Of a stretch of 34,908 nt of DNA, positions 16,143 through 24,779 are shown in pieces. The translations under genes and the position numbers were made by a program. Under the pieces are notes generated by a model. It did not search any database and had not been told where the DNA came from. It worked only from the letters and a program-made list of their open reading frames with translations. The stretch comes from Bacillota bacterium. Its GTDB lineage: Bacteria; Bacillota; Clostridia; Lachnospirales; Lachnospiraceae. The stretch is taken from NCBI GenBank assembly GCA_023436225.1, contig JAEZKA010000051.1, forward strand, positions 1 through 34,908. The letters are read 5' to 3'. The first letter of the stretch is position 1. Every line of letters starts with the position of its first letter.

Positions 16143-17519
16143 TTATTTGCCCATACAGAATTCTTTGAAAATCATATTAACCAAATCTTCTTCTACGTTC
16201 TCGCCAATAATTTTACCAAGAAGTTCATAAGCACTCATAAGATCAATGGAAAAGAAATCCTCCGGCATTCCATCCGCTATACTCGCAATAACAAGCTTTA
16301 GACTTTCCAATGCCCTTACAAAAGCCTCTTTATGTCTTTCATTTGTAATATACACATCATCATTAAAGGTGATCTTACCTTCAAAGAACATATCTTTAAT
16401 GGATTGTTCCAGATCGCTGATACCGATATTCTCGACTACAGACATCGGTATAATCGGATGAGAGGTCATCTCTTCCATTTGCTTTATCGTAATTCTTGGT
16501 TCCAAATCCGTTTTATTTAATAGTAAAATTGCCTTTTTATCCTTAATCAACTCAAGAATTGATTTATCATTTTCATCTAATTCTGTTGAAGAATCTAGAA
16601 CATAAATGATTAGATCCGCTCCCGACGCTATCTTAATTGCCTTCTCGACACCTATCTTCTCTATAATATCCTTCGTATCCCTAATACCGGCCGTATCAAT
16701 AACTTTAAGCACGATACCATTCAGGTTTATTGTTTCCTCCAGGGTATCCCGTGTGGTTCCAGCAATATCTGTCACGATAGCACGCTCTTCTCCTACAAGT
16801 ACATTAAGAAGACTTGATTTTCCGGCATTTGGTTTGCCGATTATAACCGTTTTGATACCTTCTTTTATTATCTTACCATTATCAGAATTTCTAAGTAATT
16901 GCTCTATCACTGTAATTTCTTTTTCTACATGCTCCCGTAACTGCTCATTATAGCCATCCAAAGTATAATGCTCCGGGTCATCCAGTGCTGCCTCGATGAA
17001 CGCAATATCTCGAAGTATCTTCTCTCGAAGCTCCTTAATAATCTGACGTTCCTTCCCTCTTAGCTGATTCATGGAATTCTGAAGAGCTAACTCATTTTTT
17101 GCAGAAATGATATCGGATACCGCCTCTGCTTGTGATAAATCTATTCTTCCATTTAAAAATGCTCTTTTCGTAAACTCTCCCGGCTCAGCCATTCTTGCAC
17201 CGTGCTTTAATACCGTCTCTAGAATCCTTCTTGTAACAATAATTCCACCGTGACAATCAATCTCAACTACATCTTCTCTTGTATAGGTGGCGGGAGATTT
17301 CATAATGGCAACCATAACTTCATCAATTATCCTATCACCATCAACAATGTACCCGTAATGAATGGTATGACTTTGTTCCTTGGATAGAAGCTTTTTCCCT
17401 GATTTTGACCGATAAATACGATCAATAATATCATAAGCCTGACTACCACTTATTCTAATTATACTAATACCTCCGTTACTTAAACCAGTTGCAATCGCAG
17501 CAATCGTATCCGTTTTCAT
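16143..17519 (-). CDS. mnmE: tRNA modification GTPase MnmE
   Basis: This 458-residue potassium-activated GTPase works with MnmG on U34 of tRNA. An N-terminal tetrahydrofolate-binding domain (about 1-118) and a helical domain flank the inserted G domain: GKPNAGKS at 228-235, the G2 region TDIAGTTRDT near 250, DTAG at 275-278 and NKTD at 335-338. The C terminus is CMGK; the catalytic cysteine of the usual C-(I/L/V)-G-K is kept. Two ATGs lie at the start; the second (17519) is 7 nt from GGAGG, while the first is almost on top of it. The gene has a 267-bp upstream gap and is separated from jag by a terminator, so it starts its own operon. Confidence 0.97.
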   Translation of the reverse strand: MKTDTIAAIATGLSNGGISIIRISGSQAYDIIDRIYRSKSGKKLLSKEQSHTIHYGYIVDGDRIIDEVMVAIMKSPATYTREDVVEIDCHGGIIVTRRILETVLKHGARMAEPGEFTKRAFLNGRIDLSQAEAVSDIISAKNELALQNSMNQLRGKERQIIKELREKILRDIAFIEAALDDPEHYTLDGYNEQLREHVEKEITVIEQLLRNSDNGKIIKEGIKTVIIGKPNAGKSSLLNVLVGEERAIVTDIAGTTRDTLEETINLNGIVLKVIDTAGIRDTKDIIEKIGVEKAIKIASGADLIIYVLDSSTELDENDKSILELIKDKKAILLLNKTDLEPRITIKQMEEMTSHPIIPMSVVENIGISDLEQSIKDMFFEGKITFNDDVYITNERHKEAFVRALESLKLVIASIADGMPEDFFSIDLMSAYELLGKIIGENVEEDLVNMIFKEFCMGK

Positions 17520-17674
17520 AACCATTCCTCCATTCCTGGGTTATTATAGTTTTATTCTTAATATCCTTATAATAACTAACGATATAAAACATTTCACTTA
17601 TGTTTTAATTTACCTTGATTACTTTTATTGCTTGTTGAAGTACATTACCCATGAATGATAGAAATATCATGAAT

Positions 17675-17713
17675 AAAAAGGTGTCTTAAAGTATGCTATA
17701 CTTTTAAGACACC
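17675..17713 (-). terminator. Terminator of the rpmH-rnpA-yidD-yidC-jag operon
   Basis: Arms GGTGTCTTAAAGTAT and ATACTTTTAAGACACC form a 15-bp stem with one bulge and a 3-nt loop. On the minus strand a run of five T follows. It lies about 75 bp beyond the jag stop. Confidence 0.9.
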
Positions 17714-17786
17714 TATTTCAACATACAATTAATTATCCAGACTACTATAACATACCTGCACTCTGAATAGTTTTTGCTAAGTGTAA

Positions 17787-18650
17787 CTACTCTGCAGACT
17801 GCTGATTTTGTTTCTCTTTGCTTTCTTTATATTTCTCATAGTCCTTCTTGTAGTCGGTACTGTAATTCTTGTTAAAACCACTCTTACTAGTGTTATAAGG
17901 CTTATTATATCCCTTATTAAAACCACTAGAACTACTGGAACCGCTGAAACTACTGCCGCCTCTACGATCTTCCTTACGGTAATTGCTATTACCGGCAGGT
18001 CTCGTATTCGGTCTTGAATCGCGATACGTTTTCTTTACATTGATTACAACTTTACGATAAGGCTCCTCACCTTCTGAATAGGTCTCAACATATTTATCAT
18101 TCTGTAAAGCAGAATGAATAATTCTTCTCTCATAAGGATTCATAGGCTCAAGAGAAACCGGTTTTCTGGATCTCTTTACCTTGAATGCGATATTCTTAGC
18201 AAGATTCTCAAGTGTTTCTTTTCTTCTAGCTCTATAATTCTCTGTATCTAACTTAACCTTAATATAGTTCTCGCTATTTTTATTAACGACTAAGCTTACT
18301 AGATATTGAAGAGAATCAAGTGTCTGACCTCTCTTACCGATCAGTACACCCATTTCATCGCCATCGATATTAACTTCTACCGTTACATTCTCCTGATCAT
18401 AATTAACATCAATTGAAGCATTGATTTCCATGGTACTGAATACATCCATTAAGAATTTCTTTGCTGTATATTCAATTGTCATCTTGATTCTTGCCTTGAT
18501 TCTTGCCGGTTTACCGAACATTCCTAAGAAACCGCTGGATTCTTTCTCGATCACTTCATACTCTATATTTTCAATTGTAGTACCAAGCTCGAGCATAGCA
18601 TTTGTTAAAGCTTCATCAACTGTCTTACCAGTTATTTCTTTCCACTCCAT
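17787..18650 (-). CDS. jag: RNA-binding protein Jag/KhpB
   Basis: Jag (SpoIIIJ-associated, KhpB) is a cytoplasmic RNA-binding regulator linked to cell elongation and division. Its 287 residues are a Jag-N domain (1 to about 52, with ESSGFLGMFGKPARI), a KH domain (about 80-150, with VLIGKRGQTLDSLQYLV carrying the GxxG loop as GKRG), and an R3H domain (about 150-212, RRKETLENLA...ERRIIHSAL). A low-complexity tail from about 213 to the end is rich in S, G, N, Y, K and R, with repeated GFNK/GYNK units, and is probably disordered; many Jag proteins stop near the R3H domain. It starts 17 bp after yidC and is the last gene of the operon, the usual place for jag. Confidence 0.95.
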   Translation of the reverse strand: MEWKEITGKTVDEALTNAMLELGTTIENIEYEVIEKESSGFLGMFGKPARIKARIKMTIEYTAKKFLMDVFSTMEINASIDVNYDQENVTVEVNIDGDEMGVLIGKRGQTLDSLQYLVSLVVNKNSENYIKVKLDTENYRARRKETLENLAKNIAFKVKRSRKPVSLEPMNPYERRIIHSALQNDKYVETYSEGEEPYRKVVINVKKTYRDSRPNTRPAGNSNYRKEDRRGGSSFSGSSSSSGFNKGYNKPYNTSKSGFNKNYSTDYKKDYEKYKESKEKQNQQSAE

Positions 18651-18667
18651 CGCTATTTATCCCCCTT

Positions 18668-19897
18668 TTACTTGTTCTTGAGAAGGTTGGCTATCTCTGA
18701 AATACTCTTAGGACCGGTAGAGGTCTTTGCCTCACTACTGCTGTTTGCAGATTCCTCCTGTCCTTCACTCGTATCCGCGCTTTCAATAACCTTAGCCTTG
18801 TCAATTACCGAACTATCGATTGACTTTGTCTGCATCTTTGCTAAATTCTGCATTGAAGTACTAGACTCTGGTGTCTTTATAAAGGTTCTCTTCTTTGATG
18901 CTTTAGCAACATTTTTAGCAATCAGTTCATCAACATCAATCTTATCCATATACTTATTTACAAAGAACTGCTGAATAATTGCATACACACTGGTTGCAAT
19001 CCAGTAAATACCGATACCGGTAGGTAAAGTTACACAAAATACACCTGACATAATCGGCATTACTACATTCATCGATTTCATTGCATTTGCAGAAGGATCT
19101 GCGTTATTTGTCTTGTTTTTAACTTCCAGCTGCTTACCCTGGAAGAATTGCAATACCATTGCTAAAATAGGTACTAAGATTCCCGGGAAAGCCCAGCCTG
19201 GCTTCTCGGCAATATTTAAACCTAAGAAATAATTAACATGGGCTATTTTATCATAGGATGATTGAATTACAGTACCTATAGAAGAGAAGGCTGTTGTAAG
19301 AGTATCCCATTGGGCTTTTTGGAATTTTGCCAATATATCAATAACATAATTAACCGTGGACAAATCATTATCACTGTTTAATCTTATATTATTAGTAGCT
19401 TCTAAAATACCCTTTAGGGTGTCAGCATAACCGGTAGTACCCATAATTCCCGTTGCAACCGGCTCATATAATTCTTTGACGGATGTAACATATGCCGGTA
19501 TATTATTAATTACCGAGTATAATGCGAACATGATCGGCAAAGTAATTAATAACGGCAGACATCCGGAAGTCGGATTAGAGCCGTATTTCTGATATAATGC
19601 CTGTGTTTCCTCTTGCTGTTTTCTTAAAGAAACCTCATCCTTCTTACCCTTATACTTTGCTTGAATCTTCTGCAATTCCGGGTTCATTCTGGAAGATAGC
19701 TTCGTAAATTTCTGTTGTTTGATCGTTAAGGGGAGCATTAAGGTTCTAACGATAAAGGTAAAAAATATAATAGATAATGCGATATTTTGAATGCCGAATA
19801 AATGAAAAAATTCATAAATTGCATTCATAATCCAGCCTAGAACTGTTGCAATCGGTCCTAAAAGTCCTCCGCCTGCTGTTAACAATGTAACCACCAA
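18668..19897 (-). CDS. yidC: Membrane protein insertase YidC (SpoIIIJ/OxaA)
   Basis: YidC inserts and folds inner-membrane proteins, alone or with SecYEG. The 409-residue protein has about five membrane helices (near 15-50, 108-132, 240-262, 280-300 and 300-320) and the conserved groove arginine R51 in FIVRTLMLPLTIKQQ. A long external loop occupies about 135-230, larger than in Bacillus SpoIIIJ. No lipobox cysteine is seen. The C-terminal 90 residues are polar and probably disordered. The likely start is TTG at 19897, 8 nt after GGAGG; the next codon, GTG at 19894, is an alternative. It sits between yidD and jag as usual. Confidence 0.96.
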   Translation of the reverse strand: MVVTLLTAGGGLLGPIATVLGWIMNAIYEFFHLFGIQNIALSIIFFTFIVRTLMLPLTIKQQKFTKLSSRMNPELQKIQAKYKGKKDEVSLRKQQEETQALYQKYGSNPTSGCLPLLITLPIMFALYSVINNIPAYVTSVKELYEPVATGIMGTTGYADTLKGILEATNNIRLNSDNDLSTVNYVIDILAKFQKAQWDTLTTAFSSIGTVIQSSYDKIAHVNYFLGLNIAEKPGWAFPGILVPILAMVLQFFQGKQLEVKNKTNNADPSANAMKSMNVVMPIMSGVFCVTLPTGIGIYWIATSVYAIIQQFFVNKYMDKIDVDELIAKNVAKASKKRTFIKTPESSTSMQNLAKMQTKSIDSSVIDKAKVIESADTSEGQEESANSSSEAKTSTGPKSISEIANLLKNK

Positions 19898-19941
19898 TTA
19901 TTTTTCCTCCTTAGAGCTGTAGTCCAATTGACACCTATTGA

Positions 19942-20160
19942 TTAAGGGACTGGGTCATACCCACCCTTATGAAAAGGATGACAACGTAATACGCGTCTTA
20001 CAGCTAAATATGTTCCCTTGAAAACTCCATACTTTTCCAATGCCTCAATTGCATACAAAGAGCAGGTAGGTGCATAAATACAACTAGGTGTTCTCTTAAG
20101 AGGAGATATATATTTTCGATAAAGTTTTATCACAAATATAAATATTTTCTTAATAATCAC
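19942..20160 (-). CDS. yidD: Membrane protein insertion efficiency factor YidD
   Basis: This 72-residue protein has the family core RKYISPLKRTPSCIYAPTCSLYAIEAL, basic residues around three cysteines (C27, C33 and C60 in LRCHPFHKGGYDPVP), and an N-terminal amphipathic helix that likely holds it to the membrane. YidD assists YidC-dependent insertion. The start codon is GTG, with AGGGG about 7 nt upstream. It lies 34 bp after rnpA and 44 bp before yidC, in the standard order. Confidence 0.95.
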   Translation of the reverse strand: MIIKKIFIFVIKLYRKYISPLKRTPSCIYAPTCSLYAIEALEKYGVFKGTYLAVRRVLRCHPFHKGGYDPVP

Positions 20161-20194
20161 TTTTATACCCCTACATTACTACTTATATATCCTA

Positions 20195-20545
20195 TTAGTT
20201 GTTACTAGAATCTTTTCCAATTTTATGGAGCTTCATCAGGTGTAACAAAGCGCTTTCAATCTCTTTGAAATTCTTTTCTCTGGCACCCACTCTGGCCACA
20301 ACGACAATATCTAATCCGCTTAAAAAGCTATCCTCTGATAATCGATAGCTTTCTCTGATTAATCTGGTTATTCTGTGTCTTATAACACTATTACCAACTT
20401 TTTTACTAACCGATATTCCAATTCTATTATTATCAATTTCATTTTTTCTGACATACATGATCAAATATTTATTCGCATAGGATTTTCCGGTACGATATAC
20501 TTCCCTAAACTCATCGTTTTTCTTTAATGTTTCCGAATATTTCAT
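20195..20545 (-). CDS. rnpA: Ribonuclease P protein component RnpA
   Basis: RnpA binds the RNase P RNA and helps it cut 5' leaders from precursor tRNAs. The 116-residue protein begins KYSETLKKNDEFREVYRTGK and carries the RNR-type RNA-binding signature as RIGISVSKKVGNSVIRHRIT, with H in place of the common N in the RN pair, followed by RLIRESYR. The length fits. An AAAGG Shine-Dalgarno is about 10 nt upstream. It follows rpmH by 164 bp, a gap longer than usual that contains a 9-bp hairpin. Confidence 0.96.
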   Translation of the reverse strand: MKYSETLKKNDEFREVYRTGKSYANKYLIMYVRKNEIDNNRIGISVSKKVGNSVIRHRITRLIRESYRLSEDSFLSGLDIVVVARVGAREKNFKEIESALLHLMKLHKIGKDSSNN

Positions 20546-20641
20546 TCTTATATTACCTTTGCAAATGATAACACATATACATCAAATACTAATGTTTAAG
20601 AACTTTGTTGTCATGTATTATGCGATTATTATTCATACTCT

Positions 20642-20663
20642 ATGCGGTAATGACTTACCGCAT
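20642..20663. other. Hairpin in the rpmH-rnpA spacer
   Basis: ATGCGGTAA and TTACCGCAT (9 bp, perfect) enclose a TGAC tetraloop. No T run follows on the minus strand, so it is not a standard terminator. It may mark transcript processing or partial attenuation between L34 and RNase P protein. Confidence 0.6.
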
Positions 20664-20709
20664 TAAGTATAAAAAAGATTCATAGAAGAAAAGGTCACAA
20701 TATTGCGAC

Positions 20710-20844
20710 CTATGCAGACAATTGCTTTCTTCCTTTTGCTCTTCTAGCAGATAAAACCTTTCTGCCATTAGCTGTTGCCATTCTCGCTCTAAAACCATGA
20801 ACCTTTGCATGGGATCTCTTTTTCGGTTGGAATGTCATTTTCAT
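20710..20844 (-). CDS. rpmH: 50S ribosomal protein L34
   Basis: A 44-codon gene reads MKMTFQPKKRSHAKVHGF, then RARMATANGRKVLSARRAKGRKQLSA, the complete and highly conserved L34 sequence at its usual length. AAGGAGG precedes the ATG by about 9 nt. L34 is a small basic protein of the large subunit that binds 23S rRNA. The gene opens the rpmH-rnpA-yidD-yidC-jag operon and, as in most bacteria, is divergent from dnaA across the origin. Confidence 0.98.
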   Translation of the reverse strand: MKMTFQPKKRSHAKVHGFRARMATANGRKVLSARRAKGRKQLSA

Positions 20845-21131
20845 TGCTCTGCACCTCCTTTTAACTGCACCGTGCTTTATGCTTAGCGAATTTTATCTTT
20901 TTGATTTCTCACGTTCCACTAATATCACACTCGCGAGAAATTGCTTTACCATAAATAAGGGATATAGCTATCTATACCGCTACTTATGCTATTTTGGAAT
21001 ATCACGTCTATTATATTCGCAATGCTTGGCTTCGTCAAGTAAATATTTTGCTATTCGGTTTGTTTTAACCTTGTGGATATTTCTTTTTCTACCTTATAAA
21101 TATAGAATCATGTTGATAAATATAATTCGCA

Positions 21132-21140
21132 TGTGGATAA
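21132..21140 (+). promoter_or_regulatory. Consensus DnaA box
   Basis: TGTGGATAA is the exact reverse complement of the DnaA box TTATCCACA. Two one-mismatch copies lie 60 and 21 bp upstream on the same strand. Confidence 0.8.
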
Positions 21141-21272
21141 ACTGTGATTCTATCGCCATGATTCTAGGCTGAATCCTTGATTCTATTCACAATATCAGGT
21201 TGTTAATATTGTGAAGATTCTTGTCCACCCCTTCCACAAAGGGACTAAAAATAAAGAAAGGCATAATAACCA

Positions 21273-21299
21273 TTGAAAATTTAATAATTATGTTATAAT
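21273..21299 (+). promoter_or_regulatory. Probable dnaA promoter
   Basis: A consensus TATAAT (21294-21299) is preceded by TG at one base (extended -10). The best -35, TTGAAA (21273-21278), is only 15 bp away, so recognition may rest on the extended -10. It lies about 30 bp before the dnaA start, giving a very short leader. Confidence 0.55.
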
Positions 21300-21331
21300 A
21301 TATATCTATGTGAGTATTGATGGAGGCTACA

Positions 21332-22681
21332 ATGAAGAATTTAATTCAATCTAAATGGGACGACATTTTAATATATTTGAGATCGGAGTATGGGGTAACA
21401 GATGTATCTTATAATACCTGGTTAAAGCCATTAAAGGTTTATGATGTAGTTGATCATGTTATCACAATTTTGATTAATGATGAACGTATTGGACCTCCAA
21501 GCATTAATGTTATTCGTAATAAATATGAACTGCTTTTAAAGGTAGCAATAGAGGAAATCATGAATGAACCATATGAAATCCGATTTGTACTTCAAAGCCA
21601 GATTGATTCGATAGAAAAGATCCCGGAGCCGGTAGCTGTAAAGAAGAAACACAGTGGTCCTACTTTCTTAAACGCCAGATATACCTTCGATACCTTTGTC
21701 GTAGGTGGTAACAATGAATTTGCAAGAGCTGCTGCTTTAGCCGTAGCAGAAAATCCGGGTGAAATATATAACCCGCTTTTTATTTATGGCGGTGTAGGTC
21801 TTGGAAAAACCCATCTTATGCACTCGATTGCTCATTTCGTATTGGAACAAAATCCGGATACGAAAGTTCTTTATGTTACCAGCGAGAAATTTACAAATGA
21901 ACTAATTGATGCTATTCAAAAAAATACTACACATCAATTTAGGGACAAGTATCGATCGATTGATATTCTTTTGATAGACGATATTCAATTCATTATAGGT
22001 AAGGAGAGAACTCAGGAGGAGTTTTTCCATACCTTTAATACGTTACATGAATCTAAAAAGCAAATAATTATCTCCAGTGATCGTCCTCCAAAAGAAATGC
22101 TTACATTAGAGGACAGGCTTCGTTCTCGCTTCGAACATGGTCTTCTCGCAGATATCCAATCTCCTGATTACGAGACTAGAATGGCTATTTTACGTAAAAA
22201 AGAAGAATTAGATGGTTTGAAAATTGACGAAGAAGTCCTTCGTTATATTGCGACCAATATAAAATCAAATATTCGTGAGTTGGAAGGTGCATTAACCAAG
22301 ATAGTGGCCTTTTCAAGATTAAAGAAGAGGGAATTGAATCTTCTTCTCGCAGAGGAAGCACTGCAGGACATTATCTCTCCTAACGAGAAAAAGGTCATAA
22401 CCGTAGACTTCATTGTAGAAGTTGTGTCAGAGCATTATAATTTATCTCCGTCTGAGATTTATTCAAAGGATAAGAGTAGAAATATATCTTTTCCCAGACA
22501 AATCGTTATGTATCTTTGTAGAAGACTTACTGATCTATCGGTTACAGAGATAGGTAAGAGCTTAGGGAATCGTGATCACTCTACTGTTCTACATGGTTAT
22601 GATAAAGTGGCCAGTGATATCCAAAATGATTCCTCTTTACATAATACTGTTGATGTATTAATAAAGAAGATCAATCCGGAA
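21332..22681 (+). CDS. dnaA: Chromosomal replication initiator protein DnaA
   Basis: DnaA binds DnaA boxes as an ATP complex, forms a filament that opens the origin and helps load the helicase. The protein has about 450 residues. Domain I lies at 1 to about 85, a short linker follows, and the AAA+ core starts with YTFDTFVVGGNNEFA near 117. Walker A GGVGLGKT is at 153-160 and Walker B LLIDDIQF at about 213-220. The C-terminal DNA-binding domain contains the signature GNRDHSTVLHGYDKV. The ATG at 21332 is preceded by GGAGG 5 nt upstream; TTG and ATG codons 15 and 12 nt earlier are in frame but are poorly placed. The stop codon TAA is at 22682-22684. Confidence 0.97.
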
Positions 22682-22684
22682 TAA

Positions 22685-23146
22685 TGTAATTAAATATGTT
22701 TTATAATACTTCCTATTATATATAGAAAGGTAACTGTTAGCGACTTCACAGTTACACTCATCTTACAATACCAATACACAAGAATATGCATAAAACACAT
22801 ACTCGTGCTTGCTAGCTAAAAAACCTACGTTTGTCTTAGGGCTATTGAAGGGTATATAGGAAAGTATATTTGGATACTTTTTATCCAATGTTGATATATG
22901 GTTGATAATTAGTTGATAATAAGTTTGTATTCTGTTTGTAAATTATTTTACAATATTTGCATCCTTGATTCTATAATGATTTCCACACAATATTAGGGTA
23001 GAATCCTGCCGGGTTATCAATTGCTCAAAGCATTGATTCTTATATCAAAAACCCTGATATCAACAAATTCACAACCCTTATGATTAAGATTACTAAGAAT
23101 CTTTAATATATTTCTATAAAAGCATGTGAAGGGAGATTATACACAT
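22685..23146. other. Origin region, right part (dnaA-dnaN gap)
   Basis: This 462-bp gap holds no gene. It carries a 7-bp hairpin (22730-22755), a TTATCCAAT near-box (22881-22889), three head-to-tail 11-bp TTGATA repeats (22891-22923), an AT-rich stretch (about 22920-22985) and reversed copies TTATCAA (23014-23020) and ATATCAACA (23057-23065). The arrangement fits DnaA binding sites next to an unwinding element, and this is where Bacillus opens its origin. Confidence 0.7.
22891..22923 (+). repeat. Three tandem 11-bp TTGATA repeats
   Basis: TTGATATATGG, TTGATAATTAG and TTGATAATAAG follow each other with no gap. Each unit contains a 9-mer with 7 of 9 matches to TGTGGATAA at an 11-bp period, about one helical turn, so DnaA molecules could bind on one face. 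Confidence 0.7.
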
Positions 23147-24256
23147 ATGAAAATCCAATGTCAAAAAGCGGATCTTTTAAATGGTGTTAATATTGTACTA
23201 AAAGCGGTACCCGTTAAATCGACTATGCCTATTTTAGAATGTTTGATTATAGAGGCAACGGATTCTGGCATCAAACTGATTGCGAATGATATGGAATTGG
23301 GTATAGAGACAATTGTTAAGGGTAATGTAATAGAAAATGGAACAGTTGCTTTAAATGCAAAGATCTTTTCTGAAATTGTTCGAAGACTACCTGAGAATGA
23401 AGTCAGCATAACAACTGATCAAAATTATCTTACGGAAATCATATGCGAAAAAGCAAAATTCTCTATCTCAGGAAGATCTGGAGAAGAATTTCCTGGATTA
23501 CCTAAAATAGAAAAAGAAAATGCTGTTGTTTTATCACAGTTTACTTTAAAGGAGATTATCCGTCAGACGGTTTTCTCTATTTCTGATAATGAGAGTAATA
23601 AAATTATGACGGGTGAGTTATTTGAAATTAAGGATAATGAGCTTAGAGTAATATCACTGGATGGTCATAGAATCTCCATACGTAAGATATTTATGAAGGA
23701 TTCCTATGAGAACCGTAAGGTTATCGTACCTGGAAAGACCTTGAATGAAATTAGTAAGATTTTATCAGGAGAAGTATCCTCCATGGTAAATATATTCTTT
23801 ACCGAAAAGCATGCGTTATTTGAATTCGATAGTACAGTTGTATTAACAAGATTAATAGAAGGAGAGTATTATCGTATTGATCAGATGCTTTCTAGTGATT
23901 ATGAAACAAAATTTACAATAAATAAAAAAGAGCTACAAAACTGTATAGAAAGAGCTTCACTGTTAATAAGAGAGACGGATAAGAAGCCGATTATAATTGA
24001 TATTAAGAATAATAATTTTGAATTAAAGATCAATACAGCGATTGGTTCTATGAATGAAGAGATTGATATTACGCTAGAGGGTAAGGATATCGTAATAGGA
24101 TTTAATCCTAAATTCTTACTTGATGCATTACGTGTCATAGATGATGAGACAGTGGACGTCTATTTGATTAATGCAAAAGCTCCCTGCTTTATACGTGATA
24201 AGGATCAATCATACATTTATTTAATTTTACCGGTTAATATTAACGTTGTTGCTTAA
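23147..24256 (+). CDS. dnaN: DNA polymerase III beta sliding clamp
   Basis: The clamp is a ring dimer that holds polymerase III on DNA. The 369-residue protein has the three repeated clamp domains. Family cues are MKIQCQKADLLNGVNIV at the N terminus, MPILECLIIEA, the central FSISGRSGEEFPGLP, and the C-terminal MLPV-like ending read here as YLILPVNINVVA. The ATG at 23147 is about 11 nt from GGGAG; an in-frame GTG at 23126 overlaps that region and is less likely. It follows dnaA across the origin. Confidence 0.97.
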   Translation: MKIQCQKADLLNGVNIVLKAVPVKSTMPILECLIIEATDSGIKLIANDMELGIETIVKGNVIENGTVALNAKIFSEIVRRLPENEVSITTDQNYLTEIICEKAKFSISGRSGEEFPGLPKIEKENAVVLSQFTLKEIIRQTVFSISDNESNKIMTGELFEIKDNELRVISLDGHRISIRKIFMKDSYENRKVIVPGKTLNEISKILSGEVSSMVNIFFTEKHALFEFDSTVVLTRLIEGEYYRIDQMLSSDYETKFTINKKELQNCIERASLLIRETDKKPIIIDIKNNNFELKINTAIGSMNEEIDITLEGKDIVIGFNPKFLLDALRVIDDETVDVYLINAKAPCFIRDKDQSYIYLILPVNINVVA

Positions 24257-24354
24257 TAGTGTAAATGAAGGGTTTTGATATGTAAAATTCTTGGGAAGAA
24301 TTGCAAAGTTCTCCCCAATTTGAGAAGAATCTTGGTTCTTAAGATATATGAGTG

Positions 24355-24383
24355 CAAAGTTCGTTCACTGGAGCGAACCTTTG
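24355..24383 (+). terminator. Possible dnaN terminator or leader hairpin
   Basis: CAAAGTTCGTTC and GAGCGAAC-C-TTTG pair over 12 bp with one G-U pair and one bulged C around an ACTG loop. The following TTCTT is a weak T tract. The element GCAAAGTTC also occurs 51 bp upstream (24303-24311). It lies between dnaN and the S4 gene. Confidence 0.45.
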
Positions 24384-24450
24384 TTCTTATGGTTCATAAT
24401 AGAGTAGTAATTCTGATAAACGTATTTTTCGTTAAGAAAGGATGTATTTA

Positions 24451-24660
24451 ATGCATCAAATCAAATTAAGAGAAGAGTATATCAAGCTGGGTCAGGCATT
24501 GAAGGCTGCTGGACTTGTCGAATCTGGAGTGGAAGCAAAGGAAGAGATTCTTGACGGTAAGGTAAAGGTTAACGGCGACATTGAAGTTCAAAGAGGTAAA
24601 AAACTCTACGATGGAGATCTGGTGGATTATAACGGCGAACAGATAAAAATTGTAAAGTAG
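24451..24660 (+). CDS. yaaA: S4-domain RNA-binding protein YaaA
   Basis: This 69-residue protein is essentially one S4 domain: YIKLGQALKAAGLVESGVEA, then GKVKVNGDIEVQRGKKLYDGDLV. It matches the small S4 protein encoded between dnaN and recF in Bacillus (yaaA, linked to ribosome assembly). The start at 24451 has AAAGGA about 8 nt upstream; an ATG three codons earlier overlaps that site. recF begins 119 bp downstream. Confidence 0.9.
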   Translation: MHQIKLREEYIKLGQALKAAGLVESGVEAKEEILDGKVKVNGDIEVQRGKKLYDGDLVDYNGEQIKIVK

Positions 24661-24779
24661 CACAGAGGATAGAATCCATATATGGTTCTTTGATCAAGGA
24701 ATCAATATTTTTGTTGGAAACAATTATTTTTGTGCTTTCTTGAATTCACTTAAGTTGTAAAGGAAATGTTGGTGCTTAT

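Larger units (their letters stand above)
20845..21331. other. Origin region, left part (rpmH-dnaA gap)
   Basis: This 487-bp gap between divergent rpmH and dnaA contains no gene. It carries three DnaA-box-like 9-mers in one orientation: TGTGGATAT (21072-21080, 8 of 9), TGTTGATAA (21111-21119, 8 of 9) and TGTGGATAA (21132-21140, exact). Together with the cluster in the dnaA-dnaN gap this resembles the bipartite origin of Bacillus subtilis. It must also hold the rpmH promoter, which I could not place confidently. Confidence 0.75.

Noticed and set aside
17866..17960. Short repeats in the jag tail as a CRISPR or tandem-repeat array
   Set aside because: They are coding, low-complexity GFNK/GYNK and serine-glycine runs without regular spacing or unique spacers.
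20879..21172. 97-codon plus-strand frame in the rpmH-dnaA gap
   Set aside because: It spans the DnaA boxes and the expected rpmH promoter, with no ribosome site or recognisable protein.
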